DNA of 45,867 bases from Tulasnella sp. 424 (GCA_019633425.1 WSUB01000247.1:1-45867); one strand, 5' to 3'; shown: positions 33,956 to 45,000, counted from the stretch's first letter. Numbers and translations: made by a program. Notes: generated by a model from the sequence alone, not told the origin.

Positions 33956-35647
33956 TCAATCATCACTTGCTTTAATCAGACAATTCGGCCCGTCTTCACA
34001 CTCGAGCGTCGACGTTGAAAATCTTTCGAGCTGAGGGATCATCAAGTGCTCACTCTGCACTCAATCTACCGAACCGCACTATTGGGAAGGACGACAGGTT
34101 CAATTCAGAGAGAGGCACAGAGGAACATCATCCACAAGCGCGGGAGGGACATTCACCACACCCTGGTGGCGTTCGCTAGCGATGGTCTTATCGCTCAGCT
34201 CCGGCCCTCTATATGCTTTTAGTGACGACCGCTTCCAGGACCTGCTTGGCCACACCCCCAATCACCGACTGTACTTCACGGACACCCTGCATATTTCCAG
34301 TGGAGACCGCTCCTGAGCGGCGTTGGAGAACTAGAGTCTCCATCAACGCTGACGGAAGGGATTTTTGGCAGTTTTCTAGGGGTTTGAGTTTCAAGGCGTT
34401 GGCGGTTTGATGGAAGGATGCGAGGGGGCCGGGTGTGGCTGCGCGAGAAGCATTGGAATGCTTCCCTTTCATTCTCCAAGCAACCTCGATAGGACTGCTC
34501 ACAAGCTCATCAGGAATCAAATCATCTCCCGGTTCATCGAAGTCGAGAAATCGGTCCGGTCAAACGTGGTGCACTAGCAGGGACTCGGTGTCCACTCAAG
34601 GCAGTCTTCTAGAGGTGCGCTCTGTCACGAAGCGGACGGTGAGTACCTTGAACGTTGAGAGCCTCTCATATAGAAAGTGAACTCACAAGAATCGCAAGCC
34701 TATTCAGTTCCCATATCTCGACACGTTTGATCCTAACTAACATCTTCCCAGAGCCTCGCTCGACTACAACTGGGTTCTTCATGGTGTTGATCTTCCTCTT
34801 CCCCGAAAGTCCCTTCTCCCGAACCATCTCAGCACTCTTGGCCTTCTCCTCCCGAGACTCTGCTGCTATTCGTAGTAGGCAGACCGTCGAAACGTAGTAT
34901 TTCGGATCCTCAAGCGGATCCAGGAGCGGTTAACTTCGGCGTAGGTGCTTCCATCTCCGGCGCTTGTTTCTATCGTCGACACGGCGTTTGTTGGACGTCA
35001 AAGAGTGAGCTTCGAGGGTGAGGAAGAAACGATGTTTTCGTGGCCGTTTTCGTAGCATAAGGATGCTGTATCGAGGAACTTCGACGAGCGATCGAATACA
35101 ATTCAGTTTATTGTCTCGCACCTCTGTCCATCTCGAGGTATCACGAGCGACATAACTTTGGAGCTGGACATGTATTTTGGCTTAAAGCCTAGACTTCCCT
35201 CCTTGACTGTTCCCACCGATTTGTTTTCCTCCCTTCTTCTGGTAGCTACTGGTTGTAAGCGGGAAATCTGGAGTACTATTCTCCCGCGCATCTTGACGTC
35301 TTTCGGCAGTGTTATAAATCTAGATTAGCATCATCTTGAGGTAGCCTTCCAATACTTCAAGTATCTTCTGTGGCAGTTATTATTATCGCGATATCGACGT
35401 GCTTTATTTCCTGTCTCGTGATATGTTCAGAGCCATATATATAGGTTCATTACTGCGCCTCCCTTCGAGAACATGTACACCCGCTTGGCAGAAATGCGAT
35501 CGTAGCCATTTAATCCTCGCTCTTGGCCCATTGAGAACCGCCTCTCTGTCCAAAATCCCTATTGCATTATGTGATCACCAGCTGAGGGAGAAGGTGATGA
35601 AGGAAGGAAAGCCCCCGATCTTGGGGAACAACACGAAAAATACAGTC
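33956..35647. other. unique spacer between duplication blocks A and B
   Basis: These 1.7 kb are not shared with the third unit. They hold a probable broken minus-strand gene (34209-35121, listed separately). The rest shows no supported gene. Confidence 0.45.
34209..35121 (-). pseudogene. unidentified minus-strand gene remnant
   Basis: Protein-like frames persist on the minus strand without forming a clean gene. An upstream piece (VEVPRYSILMLRKRPRKHRF...) is interrupted by TAA at 34930. It resumes in the same frame as LDPLEDPKYYVSTVCLLRIA, then an Arg/Lys/Glu-rich helix, and reaches a possible donor near 34684. A separate frame containing FDEPGDDLIPDELV ends at 34209 (VLQRRSGAVSTGNMQGV...). 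I could not splice these without stops. The residue composition looks coding rather than random, but I do not recognise the family. Confidence 0.35.
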
Positions 35648-35705
35648 GCAGACAGCGTGGGAGGCAACCCAACGCTTGTAATCGAGAAGAAGCACCTGCC
35701 CTTCG

Positions 35706-35890
35706 TCACTGCACCATCGTTCTCTTATCCGCCGCGTACTGGTCCCGCCCTCTTTCCATCGAGCTTGACCTTGACTGCCTTGTCCTTCCATCATCCCTAT
35801 CATATCCTTTGCCCGGTGGTGAATGCGCGTACGACCTCGACCTCCTCCTTTCAGCACGATCATCGTCCCTTGGATCTCTTTCCCGATAGT
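35706..35890 (-). pseudogene. RS-rich protein tail remnant (copy in block B)
   Basis: A minus-strand frame reads NYRERDPRDDDRAERRRSRS, then Ser/Arg/Asp-rich sequence, and ends DKRTMVQ at a TGA (35706-35708). A parallel copy lies at 41044-41230. Both resemble the arginine/serine tail of a splicing-related protein. No upstream domain is present, so this is treated as a 3' fragment carried along by the duplication. Confidence 0.45.
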
Positions 35891-36401
35891 TGTGAAGTTG
35901 GCGGGGTAGAGCGAGCTGGCAACGGTGAAGCCCTTGAAGCAGGTAGTGCCGTAGGTTGGTAGCCACGTACGTCGTGAAGCTCATAGGGGAGGTGATTACG
36001 GAAGTTTGACGAAGCGAACAATTCGATTTCCTACTATGAAAATACCTCAACGGTTCTTCCTTGCCCTCTAATTGATTTCGGCAAAAACGCCTCACAGCCC
36101 TTTGTGTTGGCGCACTGCGACTTCTCTTGTGGCGCGTGACCGTGTGAGATGTTGACAAATTTAAACTCAGAGACCCACTAGCTAGATGCGGCGTGCCCAG
36201 GGTGAACCTTGCGAAGAAGGGCAGGCAGCGATGCAGGCTGTCCTGGGTGGTGAAGACTCATTACCCTTCCCGTGCACGATTCACCACCTACTCCCCCGTA
36301 AACACTCCATCAGCCTCCCCCCTCCCTCTTACTCTCTCCAAATCGCGTCCACGAACGGCGAATCTTATTTTCACGTAGCATTGTCCCGTTAAAACCATCC
36401 T

Positions 36402-39025
36402 ATGTTAATAGACGAAAACCACGATGCCGGCCCCTCCGCTGTGCCTGAGTCACCGTCAAACTCGAATCCCGATGCTTCCTCTGATGGATTCCTGCAAAGC
36501 GCTAAACTGGTACGTCCTTCCCAGGTCTCAAAGAGCAATATCTATGACTCACCAGAACTGCTTTTTTCATAGAGGGCGAAGCTCAATAAACTTGTGGATC
36601 AACGAATTGATATTTCTTCTATCGAATTCCCCGACGACGCACGCGAGTTCTCTGGAGCAAGTGCGACAGTTTCGCGAGCCTTCTTGGTCCCTCCCTCCGG
36701 TGCTGAAAACACGAGTGGTCAAACGAATCCGACCACCAACGAAGATCTCAACTTCCCTGGTCCTGCTGGAGAAGCGTCTCCACAGCGGAAGGTCGGTACC
36801 AATAAGCCTTCCTAGCAATTGATACTGACGACCAGCGGCTCAACATTTCCAACCTCGTATATAGGCTGTCGCTGTCAAGAAAATGAAGATATCGAATGAC
36901 CCAGCGCACGTATTAGGGGTAAGGAGACTCCGGCGAATCGCGTAGGCGTTTCAGCGCTAAAGTCTTTCGGTTCAGTTAACACTTAGGGAAGCGGAGTTTC
37001 TGGTCGGACTTTCTCACGTAAACATCATTGAACTAGAAGGATTCGTCGAGGACTTGTCCAAGGATGTAGTATGGTTGGTCTTCCCTTGGGAGGAGAACGG
37101 AACCTTGAAGGACTTTATCGCCTCAGCCGAGTGGGAAATCCCAGAACGAATATGGCTGGTACGATCGAACTACTTCCCTCCAATCCACCTCTAACACTTT
37201 AAATGCAGATTGACGACGTAGCTAGGGGAGTCGAATACCTCCATGACCAACAACCCCCCATCCGCCATGGCGACCTCAAATCCGTACGTTCCGAGAGTAT
37301 CATATTAAACCAATCGCAAACATCGTTCTCTGACTTTTCAGATAAACATATTGGTCAACTCCGAGTTCCGTGCGGTCATTACCGACTTTGGATCCGCCCG
37401 CCATCAAACAACCGAGGGTCCAGACAAGGAGCCGAGTCAAGCTGGAAACAAACCGCAACCGGCCCTGTCGGTCGAAGCAACGACCTACGGTCCGGCCAAT
37501 ACCCTGTGCATAACGCTGACAGGAGATCATTTCACTCTTCGCTGGGCTGCTCCGGAGCTGTTGAACGAGGAGAAAGCTACCCTTGCGTGCGATATCTGGG
37601 CATTGGGATTTGTAATGTACGAGGTAAAGCTCAGGTTTATCTTATTCATAGTCGAGTCGCAAACATGAGCCCTGGAATAGGTGATGACCAACTCGATTCC
37701 GTTTCAAGATGTAATCAACGACGACACCGTTATCGTACGGGTCGTTAAGGGAGATCTCCCTTCTATCACCGACAACGCTCGCATGTTATTGATTCAGGCA
37801 CTCTGTTCCCTCATGCTTGAGTGCTGGAGCATCGACCCGGAAAAACGACCGACTGCTGGGACTTGCCGAGAGTCAATCACCTGGATGGTGAGTAATGCTG
37901 ACTTCGGGTAAATTACATGATATTGACCAAAGTTTGATATAGCCTATGATTAGGCCAAGCCCGATACGGACGGCAGATGCAGCGGCTTCTAAAGCTCGCT
38001 CGCCCGCGCTTCTCATGCAACTGGGAGAGATGTACCGGCGGCAGGGTGACTATCTGAACGCGTCGGACTTGTTTACCAAGGCTCTGGATGCCTACAGAGA
38101 AATCGGCGACAACAAAGGAATGGCAGCGGCACTGGATGAGCTGGCACAGTTGCATCGGTTTCGAGACGAGTACAGCCAGGCCATCGCATTCTACTCGGAG
38201 GCCCTCCAAATCCACACCGACATCGGCGACAGGCAAGGGAGAGCCTTTGCTCTTTGGGGTCTCGCTGAGGTGTATCGGTTTCGAAACGAGTACAAACAGG
38301 CCATCACATTCTACTCCGAGGCCCTAGACATCCACACCGACATCGGCGACAAGCAAGGGAGAGCCGACGCTCTTTGGGGTCTCGCTGAGGTGCATCGGAT
38401 GCGAGACGAGTACAGTTGGGCCATCACATTCTACTCTGAGGCCCTAGACATCCGCACCGACATCGGCGACAAGCAAGGGAGAGCCGACGCGCTTCGGGGT
38501 CTCGCTGAGGTGCATCAGCTTCGAAAAGCGTACAGCCAGGCAATCGCATTCTACTCCGAGGCCCTAGACATATTCACCGACATCGACCACAGGCGAGGGA
38601 GAGCCTCTGCTCTGCAGGGGCTCGCTAACGTGCATCGACTTCGGAACGAGTACAGCCAGGCGATCGCATTCTACTCCGAGGCCCTAAACATCTGCACCGA
38701 CATCGGCGACAGGTCCGGAAGAGCCTTTACCTTGGGGAGTCTTGCCCGCGTCCATCAGTCTCGAAATGAGTATAGCCAAGCCATCACGCTCTTTTCAGAG
38801 GCCTTGGAAATCGCTACGGATATCGGGTACAGAGACTGCGGAGCTCACTGTCTGTTGGGCCTTGCTGACGTGCAACGCGATCGGGGGAACTACGGGGACG
38901 CAATTGGCCATTATACAGAGGCTGCAGAAGTCTTCAAACAAATCGGAGATACTCAAAATGCCGCTTACGCTTCGAACCAAGCTGATGAAGTCCGTCTCCG
39001 ATCCCGGGGAGAAGAAGCTACTTGA
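36402..39025 (+). CDS. TKL-type protein kinase fused to a TPR array, copy 2 (8 TPRs)
   Basis: It has the same eight-exon layout as copy 1 and encodes 736 residues. Exon 1 starts MLIDENHDAGPSAVPESP; an upstream in-frame stop (TAA just before 36400) fixes the start region. The glycine loop is again FSGASATVSRAFL, followed by VAVKKMKIS, HGDLKS|INIL across an intron, DFGSARHQ, RWAAPELL and CWSIDPEKRPTAGTC. The TPR exon (starting PMIRPSPIRTADAAAS) has exactly 40 residues more than copy 1, giving eight TPRs. Near-identical introns show that the genes were duplicated as DNA. Differences from the other copies cluster in the polar N-lobe insert, the activation-segment insert and the TPR faces. The gene appears intact and its function is unknown. 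Confidence 0.87.
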
Positions 39026-39237
39026 TAGTTATTGGGGGCATTCGAGATTTGGTTCGAGTCGGAAGTCCAAGTCAGGCACGCGCGACGCGCGAATTTGATT
39101 GCTGTATGGTCTGTTGACCGAACGGCTCGCTCTCCTCTCCATCTTCTTTTGTTACACGCTTACTAGAAGACGTTCCCGCGTATATTATTGGTCTTGAGAT
39201 GGATACAAGCGAACTTCTGAACGCGCGTCGCCGTTGG

Positions 39238-39942
39238 GGTCATCTTCCTCTCGCTCCACGACGGTAATTCGGCTACGTCTGTAAGAGGCATTCGAAATCC
39301 GTCAGACCAATCACACAGCCGAGCTGGGGTAAGTCGAATCCTTACTTTGGTACGAAAACGGGGCGGAACTGATGGTTGGGCTTCACTTTCTGTTCTTCCT
39401 CTTCCTCTGAGGACTCCCCTTCGCTGGAACCTGACTAAATGGAAGACAAGTTAGAAGGTTCAAGGAGAGGGTCAATTTCTCGGAGGATGGTTTGAACGAT
39501 GTTCACCTCTTCCTCTTCGTCCTGTTCTTCCGACGTTTCTTCCGATTCTACGAGAGACGAAGCGGTAGTGGTTAGCTCCGAGAGAGTCTACCCAGAAGAC
39601 GACTGTACCGCTTCCTCTGACCTTCTTCCTCCATAACCGTCCTCCCACTCTCCTCCTTCCCAGCGACGATCACTTTGCCCCGCTCATCAACATTCACATC
39701 CTTCAACGCTACGTTTATCGTCCCATCTTCTTCTTCAGTTTCTGCTTCTGCGACGGCTCATCCCCACCGACAGCTCCCAGAGGCATGTCCAGTGGCAGCT
39801 CTTCTTCATCCATCTGTTGCTGCTGCTCGTCGTCTTCGTCCGAATCCGAAAGTTATGCGGCATCGGCGCCTTTTGGAGCTTTGCCATTGAAGTACCGTTG
39901 CCGTGCTATTCGTGGAGTGGGCCTTCGAGGTGCTGTTGACAT
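39238..39942 (-). pseudogene. truncated MFAP1-like splicing-factor pseudogene
   Basis: MFAP1 proteins are spliceosome-associated. The start at 39942 gives MSTAPRRPTPRIARQRYF, the fungal N-terminus. Acidic segments (LSDSDEDDEQQQQMDEEELP), then VALKDVNVDERGKVIVAGKE and ESGRTVMEEE follow. After two short introns comes FRPVFVPK|RSRITVVERE, the family's diagnostic core. Damage is clear: TAA at 39853-39855 after residue 29, and a frameshift before VALKDV near 39700. Homology then stops at about 39237, exactly where the 3' flank of duplication block B ends. The C-terminal half is missing. A functional copy presumably exists elsewhere, because this factor is generally essential. Confidence 0.72.
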
Positions 39943-40998
39943 GATGGGGAGGGGCGGGGAAGGTGGTGGTCCAAGTCGAAATTCCCAGTAAAGTACCTGT
40001 CCGCGCCGGGACTCCGCTCGCTGCACCATGAACTCCCCAGAAGTCCGGACTCCCCAGCTGCCTTGCAATTCGGGAGGGCGCAAGCTCACCAGCTGACCGC
40101 GAGTATCTATCGCGCCATGATGCTTCCTATGAGCCTGGTATGAGAAATACCTGTGCTATCTGTCTCTGTCTGTCGTAGGGCGTGTCAGCACGGTCGCTGA
40201 TTCGGCACAGGAGACTTGATCACAGCTTCCCTCGTTCTGTTTCCCGGCATTACTATATATAAAATCAACGCAGTTGAGGTGTTTCGTATTTCCGAGTCAA
40301 CCGGTACTTATTGCTTGGGGATGTGTCTTCTCGATTGAACGGCATTGAGAAACGGTGTTGTATTTGTTGCCCGCCCCGTTAGGATCGCTCAGAAATGCCG
40401 CAACGATCTGCGACTGGGGAAGACGATAGCTAGGCGTCACATGGACGCGGTCCAAATATCTCCGTGAGGTTGTTTCTCTCGCAGTTGCCCCAAATTGCCC
40501 GCACTGTGCAAGTGATCGCCAAGTTGATGCTCCCAAGGACTCGTGTGTCAATCTCCGGGGTACTGAAAATCCCTCCCATTCACCTTTCCGGTCTCCTTGA
40601 GTCGTAATCAATAGAAGGAAAGTGGACAATTTTACTGTGCGGTGGTGTGGCATCCCCGGTCAACCCGTCGACGACCGGTAAGCTTAGGATGGAGCGTAGT
40701 TCGGTGCCCTTCCGTGGATGCGCCACATGCGTTGAACAAAGACCGACATTGCTTTCTGAACCGTATGTACCGCGAAGTGCGATGATTTCGCTGTTTGTGC
40801 AAAGGACAAGGGGGTCGATGTCCTTACTTGGCTTGGCAAGAAGCTAAATATGGAGACTCGAGAGGCCTGTCTCAACACTGCGTCATTACGACCGGTGGCA
40901 TTGTTCACGCTTTTGTTCGTGCCATTATTAATATATTGTGCCGAATTACTTCCTCAGCACGGCGCGCCTTACGACCTAAATCGAGCCATCCACGTTGT
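39943..40998. other. spacer between MFAP1 pseudogene and block C
   Basis: This 1.06 kb contains a TATATATAAAA stretch (40253-40263), which would be upstream of the MFAP1 remnant on the minus strand. No supported gene is seen. Confidence 0.45.
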
Positions 40999-41043
40999 AG
41001 GCAACCGGATGGTTTGAGATCGAATAGAGGCACCTGCCCTGCG

Positions 41044-41230
41044 TCACTGCACTCTCCTTCTCTTGTCCGCCACGTACTGGTCCCGCTTTCTTTCCATCGA
41101 CCTTGACCTTGACCACCTTCTCCTTCCATCCCGATCATATCCTTTGCGCGGTGTTGAATACGACCTCGACGTCCTCCTTGCAGCACGATCATCGTCTCTT
41201 GGCCCTCTTTCCCGATAGTTGTGAAGTTGG
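41044..41230 (-). pseudogene. RS-rich protein tail remnant (copy in block C)
   Basis: This is a parallel copy of the 35706-35890 fragment. It reads NYRERGPRDDDRAARRTSRS, then RKGYDRDGRRRWSRSRSMER, and ends RRRVQ at a TGA (41044-41046). The frame upstream (ALPRQLHNYRER) also agrees between the two copies. No upstream functional domain was found. Confidence 0.45.
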
Positions 41231-41648
41231 CGGGGGAGAGCGAGCTGGTAATGGTGAAGCCCTAGTAGATAGGTAGGTAAGTAAGTACATCGTAAAGCTC
41301 ATCGGGGAGGCGATTGCGGAAGTTTGACGAAGCGAACAATCCGATTTCCTCCTTTGGAAATACCTCAACGGCTCGTCCTTGGATTTCGGCAAAAATGCCT
41401 CTCAACACTTCGTGGTGCAGTGCAAGTTCCCTTATCTTGTGGCCCGTGACCGTGTGAGATGTTGACAAATTTAAACTCAGAGACCCAATGCGGCGTGCCC
41501 AGGGTGAACCTTGCGAAGAAGGGCAGGCAGAGAGGCAAGCTGTCCCGGTGGTGAAGACTCATTCCCCTTCCCGTGCACGATCCACCACCTTCCCGTAAAC
41601 ACTCCATCAGCTTCCCCCCCCCCCTCTTACTCTCTACAAAGCCCATCT

Positions 41649-44440
41649 ATGGACGGCGAATCTTATCGTCAACCAGCATCGTCCGGTTTGAAACGTCCTT
41701 TACCAACAGACGAAAACCACGATGCCGGCCCCTCCGCTGTGCCTGAGTCCCCGTCAAACTCGAACCCCGATGCTTCCTCTGGTGGATTCCTGCAAAGCGC
41801 TAAACTGGTACGTCCTTCCCAGGTCTCAAAGAGCAATATCTATGACTCACCAGAACTTTTTTTTTTTCATAGAGGGCGAAGCTCAATAAGCTTGCGGATC
41901 GACGAATTGATATTTCTTCTATCGAATTCCCCAACGACGCACGCGAGTTCTCCGGAGCAAGTGCGACAGTTTCGCGAGCCTTCTTGGTCCCTCCTTCCGG
42001 TGCCGAAAACACGAGTGGTCAAACCAATCCGACCAAAAAGAGACGTCTCAACTTCCCTGGTCCTGCTGGAGAAGCGACTCCCCAGCGGAAGGTCGGTACC
42101 AATAAGCCTTTCTGACAATTGATACTGACGACCAACCAATTCCAACCTCATATATAGGCTGTCGCTGTCAAGAAGATGAAGATATCCGGTGACCCAGCGC
42201 GGGTCTTAGGGGTAAGGAGACTCCGGCGAATCGCGTAGGCGTTTCAGCGCTAAGGTCTTTCGGTTCAGTTGACCCTTAGAGAAGCGGAATTTCTGGTCGG
42301 ACTTTCTCACGAAAACGTCATTGAACTAGAAGGATTCGTCGAGGACTTGTCCAAGGATGTAGTGTGGTTGGTCTTCCCTTGGGAGGAGAACGGAACCTTG
42401 AAGGACTTTATCGCCTCAGCCGAGTGGGAAATCCCGGAGCGAATATGGCTGGTACGATCAAACTACTTCCATTCAATCCACCTCTAAGACTTTAAACTGC
42501 AGATTAACGGCGTGGCTGAAGGAGTCGAATACCTCCATGACCAAGAACCCCCAATCCGCCACGGCGACCTCAAATCCGTACGTTCCGAGAGCATCATATT
42601 AAACCATTCGCAAACATTGCTCTACGACTTTTCAGATCAACATATTGGTCAACTCCGACTTCCGCGCGGTCATTACCGACTTTGGATCCGCTCGCCATGA
42701 AACAACCGAGGATCCAGACAAGGAGACGAGTCAAGCTGGAAACAAACCGCAACCAGCCCTGTCGCTCGAAGCAACGACCAGCGGTCCGACCAATACCCTG
42801 TGCATAACACTGACAGGAGATCATTTCACTCTCCGTTGGGCTGCTCCGGAGCTGTTGAACGAGGAGAAAGCTACCCTTGCGTGCGATATATGGGCATTGG
42901 GATTTGTGATGTACGAGGTAAAGCTCAGGTTCTATCGTATTCGTGATCGAGTCTCAAACACGCGCCCCGGAATAGGTGATGACCAACTCGATTCCGTTTC
43001 AAGATGTCATCAACAACAACGCCGTTATCGTACGGGTCGTTAAGGGAGATCTCCCTTCTATCAGTGACAATGCTCGCATGTTATTGATTCAGGCACTCTG
43101 TTCCCTTATGCTTGCGTGCTGGAGCATCGACCCGGAAAAACGACCAACTGCTGGGACTTGCCGAGAGTCAATCAACTGGATGGTGAGTAATACTGACTTT
43201 GGGTAAATTTCATGTAATTAACCAAAGTTTGATATAGCCTATGATTAAGCCAAGCCCGATCCGGACGGCAGATGCAGCAGCTTCTAGAGCTCGCTCGCCC
43301 GCGCTTCTCATGAAACTGGGAGTCATGTACCACCAGCAGGGCGACTATCTGAACGCGTCGGACCTCTTTACCAAGGCTCTGGATATCTACAGAGAAATTG
43401 GCGACAACGAAGGAAAGGCGGGGGCACTGGTTGAGCTGGCACAAGTGCATCGGCTTCGAAACGAGTACATCCAGGCGATCAAATTCTACTCCGAGGCCCT
43501 AGACATCTGCACCGACATCGGCGACAGGAAAAGGAGATCCGACGCTCTTTGGGGTCTCGCTGACGTGCATCGGCTTCGAGGCGAGTACGGCCAGGCCATC
43601 ACATTCTACTCCGAGGACCTAGACTTCCGCACCGACATCGGCGACAGGCAAGGGAGAGCCGACGCTCTTTGGGGTCTCGCTGAGGTGCATCGGCTTCGAG
43701 GAGAGTACGGCCAGGCCATCAAATTCTACTCCGAGGACCTAGACTTCCGCACCGACATCGGCGACAGGCAAGGGAGAGCCGACGCTCTTTGGGGTCTCGC
43801 TGAGGTGCATCGGCTTCGAGGAGAGTACGGCCAGGCCATCAAATTCTACTCCGAGGACCTAGACTTCCGCACCGACATCGGCGACAGGCAAGGGAGAGCC
43901 GACGCTCTTTGGGGTCTCGCTGAGGTGCATCGGCTTCGAGGCGAGTACAGCCAAGCCATCACATTCTTCTCCGAGGACCTAGACATCCGCACCGACATCG
44001 GCGACAGGCAAGGGAGAGCCAACGCTCTGCGGGGTCTTGCTGACCTGCATCGAATTCGAAACGAGTATAACCAGGCCATCACATTCTACTCCGAGGCCCT
44101 AGACATCCACACCGACACCGGCGACAGGTCCGGAAGAGCCTTTACTTTGCGGGCTCTTGCCCACGTCCGTCGGTCTCAAAACGAGTATAGCCAAGCCATC
44201 ACACTCCTTTCAGAGGCCTTGGAAATCTCGACCGATATCGGGGACCGATTCGGCAGAGCCCACGCTCTGTCGGGCCTTGCTGACGTGCATCGCGATCAGG
44301 CGAACTACGCGGGCGCAATTGGCCCTTATACAGAAGCTGCAGAAATCTTCGACCAACTCGGAGTAACTCGAAGTGCCGCTTACGCTTCGAACCAAGCTGC
44401 TAAAGTCCGTCAACTATCCCTGGGAGAAGAGACGACATGA
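41649..44440 (+). CDS. TKL-type protein kinase fused to a TPR array, copy 3 (9 TPRs)
   Basis: Eight exons (exon 1 41649-41807, exon 2 41873-42091, the rest as in copy 1) join exactly to 793 residues. A copy-specific ATG gives 17 extra N-terminal residues (MDGESYRQPASSGLKRP); the same codon is ACG in copies 1 and 2. The kinase domain keeps FSGASATVSRAFL, VAVKKMKIS, HGDLKS|INIL, DFGSARHE, RWAAPELL and CWSIDPEKRPTAGTC. Its TPR exon is 80 residues longer than in copy 1, giving nine repeats. Repeats in the middle are almost identical, with the variant ending FYSEDLDFRTDIGDR, and include a perfect 120 bp duplication. The last TPRs and end (RQLSLGEETT) match copy 1 (RQLSLGDEAT). The gene appears intact. 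Confidence 0.87.
43621..43920 (+). repeat. perfect 120 bp tandem repeat (2.5 units) inside the TPR array of copy 3
   Basis: Bases 43621-43740 are identical to 43741-43860, and 43861-43920 repeat the first half again. The preceding half-unit (43561-43620) differs at only three positions from 43681-43740. Each unit encodes one 40-residue TPR step. Confidence 0.95.
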
Positions 44441-44455
44441 TAGTTATTGGGGGCT

Positions 44456-45000
44456 AGATACGATGAAAGGGTGGAAGCGTCACTTTTGGTGGCGGTGCTC
44501 AAACAATTCCCTGATTTTGCGGACATTACAACTTAAGTCCGAAAGCGCATATCTGGCAAACAAACCCCATTAAAATGTCCTCAGCACGATCTCTCTATTA
44601 GTTTTAACGGAAATCTGGGGCCCGGGCATTCTGCCTTTTATCCCTTCGAGACGCCCCGCCCCCGCGTGTTCCCTTCGCGACGACCTCTCGCCTTACAATC
44701 TTGATCACTTTCACTCTGAGGCAAGTTTCAAAGGAAGCCTATCTATGCCGGGAGGCACATTATATGGTAGTTGACCGCGTCAGGAACCACGGAGCGTCGA
44801 AAACAAACTAGGTAACCAAGTTCGTCATTGTCCCCTCCCTCCCTTACCCTCCGCATGATAGCCTCGTTTCCTTTCCATCGCGCTCGAGCTCGACCATTTC
44901 TCAGTCAAGGGAGTGAATAGAACTTTATAAGTATTCCTCAGTCAAAGTCTCCTATCCGAGAGATACAAAACCGAAAGGGATGAACCAGCTCCCGTTCATC
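44456..45000. other. intergenic region with F-box-promoter-like segment
   Basis: Sequence around 44485-44545 resembles the 5' flank of the intact F-box gene (about 29470-29530), including the dyad element. The remaining 450 bp shows no gene. Confidence 0.45.
44519..44542. repeat. second copy of the GCGGAC...GTCCG dyad element
   Basis: GCGGACATTA and CTTAAGTCCG match the element at 29505-29528 apart from changes in the centre and the last base. Flanking TTGGTGG and ATTCCC sequence is also shared. Confidence 0.55.

Larger units (their letters stand above)
35648..39237 (+). repeat. tandem duplication block B (kinase-TPR copy 2)
   Basis: This block is similar to blocks A and C across the gene, introns and 5' flank. 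Its 5' side extends further than block A and includes the RS-rich remnant shared with block C. Its 3' side matches block A to about 39237, where MFAP1-like sequence begins abruptly. Edges are approximate. Confidence 0.72.
40999..44455 (+). repeat. tandem duplication block C (kinase-TPR copy 3)
   Basis: It matches block B from about 40999 and block A from the shared 5' flank. Similarity to the 3' flanks of copies 1 and 2 stops almost at once after the stop codon, near 44455. An 11-base C run lies at 41614-41624 in the 5' flank. Confidence 0.75.
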
